Assembly (NCBI GenBank): GCA_945485605.1
Contig: CALYSG010000017.1
Span: 1-17,616 of the forward strand
From: an uncultured Clostridia bacterium
GTDB lineage: Bacteria > Bacillota > Clostridia > Oscillospirales > CAG-272
Length of the DNA: 17,616 nucleotides
Reading direction: 5' to 3'
Shown: one piece after another, positions 16,001 to 17,616 of the stretch
How the letters are laid out: every line of letters begins with the position of its first letter
How positions within the stretch are numbered: the first letter of the stretch is position 1
Translations under genes and position numbers: made by a program
The notes under the pieces: generated by a model
The model's input: only the letters and a program-made list of their open reading frames with translations
Told to the model about the DNA's origin: nothing
Database searches by the model: none

Positions 16001-16142
16001 GCGACACGAAGCGATCTGAAGCTGCCCTTCTGTCGCTCGCCGCAGTTTCGTCGTCCTGACATGGAATGAAGTATGCGTGAGGTTCAAGGCAACCGACATG
16101 GAGCGTATCGGTGCGAAGGTGAAAGTCTTTATCAAATTTCAT
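13074..16142 (-). CDS. lacZ: Beta-galactosidase, glycoside hydrolase family 2 (LacZ type)
   Basis: The 1022-residue enzyme matches E. coli LacZ in length and domain order: N-terminal sugar-binding domain, Ig-like beta-sandwich, TIM barrel (about 310-600), second sandwich and the large C-terminal domain (about 745-1010). It hydrolyses lactose and other beta-galactosides by a retaining mechanism. Visible landmarks are GVNRHDSDP, DETDLECHGM with the Mg2+ ligands E394 and H396, FWSLGNESG with acid/base E443 (E. coli E461), LCEYCHAMGNGPGD with nucleophile E526 (E. coli E537), FTYGGDFGD, and the C-terminal YFGMGPYESYKDK. No signal peptide is present, so it is cytoplasmic and needs an uptake system that is not in this window. 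A GAAAGGATC Shine-Dalgarno site precedes the ATG at 16142. It is monocistronic, with its own promoter and terminator. No regulator gene is adjacent. Other beta-galactosides remain possible substrates. Confidence 0.97.
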   Translation of the reverse strand: MKFDKDFHLRTDTLHVGCLEPHAYFIPCQDDETAASDRRAASDRFVSLCGDWDFRYYPTVNEIDDFTSPDFDRSSAEKLPVPMSWQAAVDRGYDTPNYTNVNYPFPADPPFIPDDIPCGLYIRDFHISEKALGDKLVYLNFEGVDSCFYLYVNDRFAAYSQVSHSTSEIDITPFLKDGVNTLKVLVLKWCEASYLEDQDKFRFSGIFREVFLLFRDKIHIEDVQVKTTVNKTGSQGMLSLSVKLNGKADVTCRASRHCGLCIGDTELSVDREGQLEIIVSKPEMWSAENPLLYYLFITCGEEHICLRVGFRKYEIKDKCLFVNGKKVKLLGVNRHDSDPWLGAATPLDNMTEDLMIMKRHNINCIRTSHYPNDPRFPGLCDKYGFYLCDETDLECHGMQRAEGGWDALTDSDIWTEEYLDRVKRLYERDKNHACVIFWSLGNESGVGNNQRLMSEYLHSRDKDNIVHCEDATRRYSARIKSEDENLRHNVECDFIDIESRMYPSTRDMLDNYVNNPDFKKPLYLCEYCHAMGNGPGDFKEYWDLIFAHDSLCGGCVWEFTDHSVAIGDDRYADPHFTYGGDFGDYPNDGNFCVDGLVYPDRRPHTGLLEYKQAIKPFKINFDHLTGEFTVFNRRYFESLSDCELYISVEKNGKTVRTQKTELDTEPQTSSNHSVDLSGLDAIPGFGYVTFSLRLKEPTEWADAGYEIGHEQFALPYVEKKAKKVVKSDPIYTSATEKEITVTCGQSVYTVSRVSGLITSITDNGTEMISSPIVPAVWRAPTDNDRKIKAEWYKVGYDRAMTECRLVGEPKKEGNGIAVPVKLTLSPKSLYPILRADILYTFSADGLNMEFRVKVGENLPELPRFGVQFNMPEGNEKLKYFGMGPYESYKDKCLASKMGVYKSKVSEHFEHYVRPQENSAHTGTRWAQVSNLCGHGLVFTGNFSFNCSHFTPMMLTRTPHDYELLPLCETVVNLDYRQDGIGSASCGPSLNPAYRFDEKEFLWSITIKPAFVNDIDPFDLINE

Positions 16143-16174
16143 ATATCTCGGATCCTTTCAAATTTGTTGAATTA

Positions 16175-16203
16175 ATGATACCACTTCAGGCTGATTCTGT
16201 CAA
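16175..16203 (-). promoter_or_regulatory. Promoter of lacZ with flanking inverted repeat
   Basis: Read on the minus strand, TTGACA (16203-16198, full consensus) and TATCAT (16180-16175) are 17 bp apart, with TGG just before the -10 giving an extended -10. The expected start is near 16168, leaving a leader of about 26 nt. The arms TTGTTGA (plus strand 16164-16170) and TCAACAA (16200-16206) form a 7-bp inverted repeat that overlaps the -35 on one side and the start region on the other, which could be an operator (inference). Confidence 0.82.
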
Positions 16204-16209
16204 CAACAA

Positions 16210-16237
16210 TACGGGGAATCTCTGAAAATTCCCCGTA
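16210..16237. repeat. Perfect 10-bp palindromic hairpin upstream of the lacZ promoter
   Basis: TACGGGGAAT (16210-16219) and ATTCCCCGTA (16228-16237) are perfect complements around an 8-base spacer. On the minus strand it ends 6 bases before the lacZ -35 box. Neither side has an adjacent T-run (the T6 at 16253-16258 is 15 bases away on the plus strand), so it is a poor terminator. It may be a regulator binding site or a decayed terminator; the remaining DNA up to 16375 holds no gene I can support. Confidence 0.55.
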
Positions 16238-16375
16238 CGACGACCGGTGGTGTTTTTTCGTCATCCGTCACAAACATTTTTTAAATAGGTATAGGTCATG
16301 CGCGATAATTTTTCCTTAGTCCGGTGAAAAATCTTCTGACCGGTTGCTGCTCTCGTAATTTTCAGACCGCCATAC

Positions 16376-16409
16376 ATAAAAACGGACTGCCGCAAAGGCA
16401 GTCCGTTTT
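16376..16409 (-). terminator. Intrinsic terminator of the small Cys-rich membrane protein gene
   Basis: A 13-bp perfect stem, AAAACGGACTGCC (16379-16391) and GGCAGTCCGTTTT (16397-16409), encloses a 5-nt loop. In minus-strand direction it is followed by a T-rich run (GTTTTTATG). It begins 10 bases after the stop codon of the 67-residue gene. On the plus strand the run TTTTG inside the stem is too short to be convincing. Confidence 0.9.
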
Positions 16410-16419
16410 GGGGAATTAA

Positions 16420-16623
16420 TTATTCTGCGTCGGCTTCTTCAGCGGTCTTATCTTCGTCGTCGAGGACGCAGATGTCGCAATCTTCGAGTTCATCGCAGCA
16501 TTTGCATGCCTTTTTCTTCTTCATGATCTTGATGGCGATGAAGGCTCCTGCAGCAAGGACTGCAACGGTAGCCGCTACGATTCCGATAACGACACCCCAG
16601 TTTGTCTTCTTGTTCTCTTCCAT
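16420..16623 (-). CDS. Small single-pass membrane protein with Cys-rich acidic tail
   Basis: The 67-residue product has a short polar N-terminus, one membrane helix (about 9-34, Val/Ala/Ile rich), a basic stop-transfer KIMKKKK (33-38), then a cytoplasm-predicted tail with five cysteines (C40, C42, C43, C49, C52) spaced as CxCC-x5-CxxC and a strongly acidic end. The Cys spacing suggests metal or redox chemistry, but no known family can be named. The gene is real despite its size: a near-perfect Shine-Dalgarno site AAAAGGAGG lies 8 nt before the ATG, and it has its own extended -10 promoter and a strong terminator. It is divergent from prmC. A YtxH-like or general small stress membrane protein was considered but not supported. 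Confidence 0.85.
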   Translation of the reverse strand: MEENKKTNWGVVIGIVAATVAVLAAGAFIAIKIMKKKKACKCCDELEDCDICVLDDEDKTAEEADAE

Positions 16624-16675
16624 CTCAATTTCCTCCTTTTAAATAATTATTTTAATCAAAATGATTTCTGCATAC

Positions 16676-16703
16676 AGTATATCACATTTTTCGCTGAATT
16701 CAA
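16676..16703 (-). promoter_or_regulatory. Promoter of the small Cys-rich membrane protein gene
   Basis: On the minus strand, TATACT (16681-16676) is preceded by TGA, giving an extended -10. TTGAAT (16703-16698) is a moderate -35 with a 16-bp spacer. The expected start is near 16669, about 45 nt before the ATG at 16623. The T-rich tracts at 16708-16732 upstream could act as an UP element (inference). Confidence 0.65.
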
Positions 16704-16746
16704 TACGTTTTTAAAATTTTTTACATTTTTTTCTGACTTAAAGGTG

Positions 16747-16776
16747 TTATAGCGAAAAATTCTGCTATAATATAAT
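16747..16776 (+). promoter_or_regulatory. prmC extended -10 promoter with overlapping palindrome
   Basis: TGCTATAAT (16763-16771) is a perfect extended -10; a second TATAAT overlaps at 16771-16776. No good -35 is seen 17 bp upstream. A perfect 7-bp inverted repeat, TTATAGC (16747-16753) and GCTATAA (16764-16770), with a 10-base spacer covers the -10, so a bound protein would block the promoter (inference). Transcription from the first -10 would start near 16778, only about 13 nt before the TTG start codon, which leaves the Shine-Dalgarno site at the very 5' end. Confidence 0.55.
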
Positions 16777-16790
16777 GGAGGTGATATTTG

Positions 16791-17616
16791 TTGACTTATT
16801 CCGAGATATGCCGAAGGCTTGATGCAGCCGGAGTTGATGCCCCATCTTACGAGGCAACATTGCTTCTCGAGCATTTTTGTGACGTGCCGCGCGCGGAGTT
16901 GCCATTCAGGAAAAACGAGGATTTTTCCTCCGCTGAACTGATTTGTGCGGTTGAAAGGCGGGAGAAGCGCTATCCGCTTCAGTATATCATCGGAGAATGG
17001 AGCTTCTGCAACGAAAGCTACAAGGTCGGTGAAGGATGTCTTATCCCGCGGAGCGATACCGAGATGCTCGTGATGCGCGCATCAGAGCTTCTGCCGCGGG
17101 GAGCGAGTTTTCTTGACCTTTGCACCGGGAGCGGTTGTATTGCCGTTTCGTTGCTCAAAAGAAGATCCGACTGCACGGCGGTTGCTGTCGACATATCGGA
17201 CGTGGCGCTAAGGTATGCTGCAGAAAACGCAAGGCGGAACGGTGTGGACGACCGCGTCACCTTCGTCACATCAGACATTCTTGATCCGTCCTCGCCTGCA
17301 GAGCTTTTTTCATTGGGAAATTTTTCGGCGATACTGTCAAATCCCCCATACATAAAGTGCGGGGCTGCCGCGGGGCTTGAACCCGAGCTTTCGTTTGAAC
17401 CGTCTTTGGCTCTCTTCGGGGGCGATGACGGAATGGTATTCTACCGCGCGATCGTTGACGGGTTCCTCCCTTATGTTATGAGTGAAGGTTTCGTTTTGTT
17501 CGAGATCGGATACGATCTCGGCAAAGATATAAGTATTCTTTGTGCCGACAAGGGATATGACTGCGTGATAGAAAAGGATCTTGCGGGAAATGACAGGCTC
17601 GCGTATGTAAGGTCTT
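16791..17616 (+). CDS. prmC: Peptide chain release factor N5-glutamine methyltransferase (3' end cut by the window)
   Basis: The 275 visible codons form a HemK/PrmC protein: N-terminal helical release-factor-binding domain (about 1-75), IPRSDTEM (the conserved PRxDTE loop), SAM-binding motif DLCTGSGCIAVSLL (D109-G115 core), and the catalytic NPPYI (N184-Y187) that orients the Gln of the GGQ motif in RF1/RF2. EPSLALFGGDDGM and the terminal AGNDRLAYVRS are also family-typical, so at most a few codons are missing. It methylates release factors with S-adenosylmethionine and improves termination. The start is TTG 16791, set by ATGGAGGTGA (16775-16784) 6 nt upstream; a neighbouring in-frame TTG at 16788 is too close, and no in-frame ATG occurs until about codon 86. 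prfA, its usual partner, is not upstream; a small Cys-rich membrane protein gene is divergent. Confidence 0.96.
   Translation, partial: MTYSEICRRLDAAGVDAPSYEATLLLEHFCDVPRAELPFRKNEDFSSAELICAVERREKRYPLQYIIGEWSFCNESYKVGEGCLIPRSDTEMLVMRASELLPRGASFLDLCTGSGCIAVSLLKRRSDCTAVAVDISDVALRYAAENARRNGVDDRVTFVTSDILDPSSPAELFSLGNFSAILSNPPYIKCGAAAGLEPELSFEPSLALFGGDDGMVFYRAIVDGFLPYVMSEGFVLFEIGYDLGKDISILCADKGYDCVIEKDLAGNDRLAYVRS

Noticed and set aside
16298..16327. Nine-codon open frame between lacZ and the small membrane gene
   Set aside because: It has no Shine-Dalgarno site and is far too short to separate from chance.
16321..16343. CCGGT/ACCGG inverted repeat in the lacZ upstream region
   Set aside because: The arms are only 5 bp with a 13-base loop and no T-run, within the range expected by chance.

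Overview
The window looks like chromosome from an anaerobic low-to-mid GC Bacillota, most likely a gut-type member of class Clostridia. The grounds are purine-rich Shine-Dalgarno sites, sigma-A-type promoters with an extended -10 (TGn), a bacterial V/A-type ATPase operon in the ntpFIKECGABD order known from Enterococcus hirae, a cytoplasmic GH2 beta-galactosidase and a TTG-initiated prmC. No sign of a plasmid, phage, IS element, CRISPR array, tRNA or rRNA was seen. Codon use looks uniform by eye, so there is no evidence of recent transfer.

Layout. (1) 1-348: the 3' end of an unrecognised gene. (2) 345-9194: one transcription unit with its own strong promoter (the -35 box overlaps the upstream stop codon), nine subunit genes for a rotary V-type ATPase, and a strong intrinsic terminator. 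The genes are peripheral stalk coiled coil (ntpF), membrane stator/channel (ntpI), rotor ring proteolipid (ntpK), peripheral stalk E, rotor socket C, rotor F-type (ntpG), catalytic A, non-catalytic B and central shaft D. Every key residue checked is present: P-loop and catalytic Glu in A, arginine finger in B, channel Arg in I, and the full Na+-ligand set in K. This predicts an intact, sodium-coupled enzyme. (3) 9211-12979: a membrane-anchored extracytoplasmic protein that looks like a beta-propeller, followed by an ABC-2 type ATPase and a permease with a large extracytoplasmic domain. The three genes are tightly spaced, no promoter of their own is obvious, and they end at a hairpin shared with the convergent gene. 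(4) 13074-16203, minus strand: a full-length LacZ-type beta-galactosidase with a near-consensus promoter. (5) 16376-16704, minus strand: a 67-residue single-pass membrane protein with a Cys-rich tail, with its own promoter and terminator. (6) 16747-17616, plus strand: divergent prmC, cut by the window end only a few codons short of its expected stop.

Functionally, the ATPase would interconvert ATP and a transmembrane Na+ (less likely H+) gradient. LacZ would hydrolyse imported lactose or galactosides. PrmC would methylate peptide release factors. The propeller/ABC cassette and the small Cys-rich protein have no known function and are the most open parts of the window. I found no convincing wholly new system. 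The best leads are the propeller/ABC cassette, the translation-level stoichiometry signals around ntpK/ntpE, and the palindromes at the lacZ and prmC promoters.
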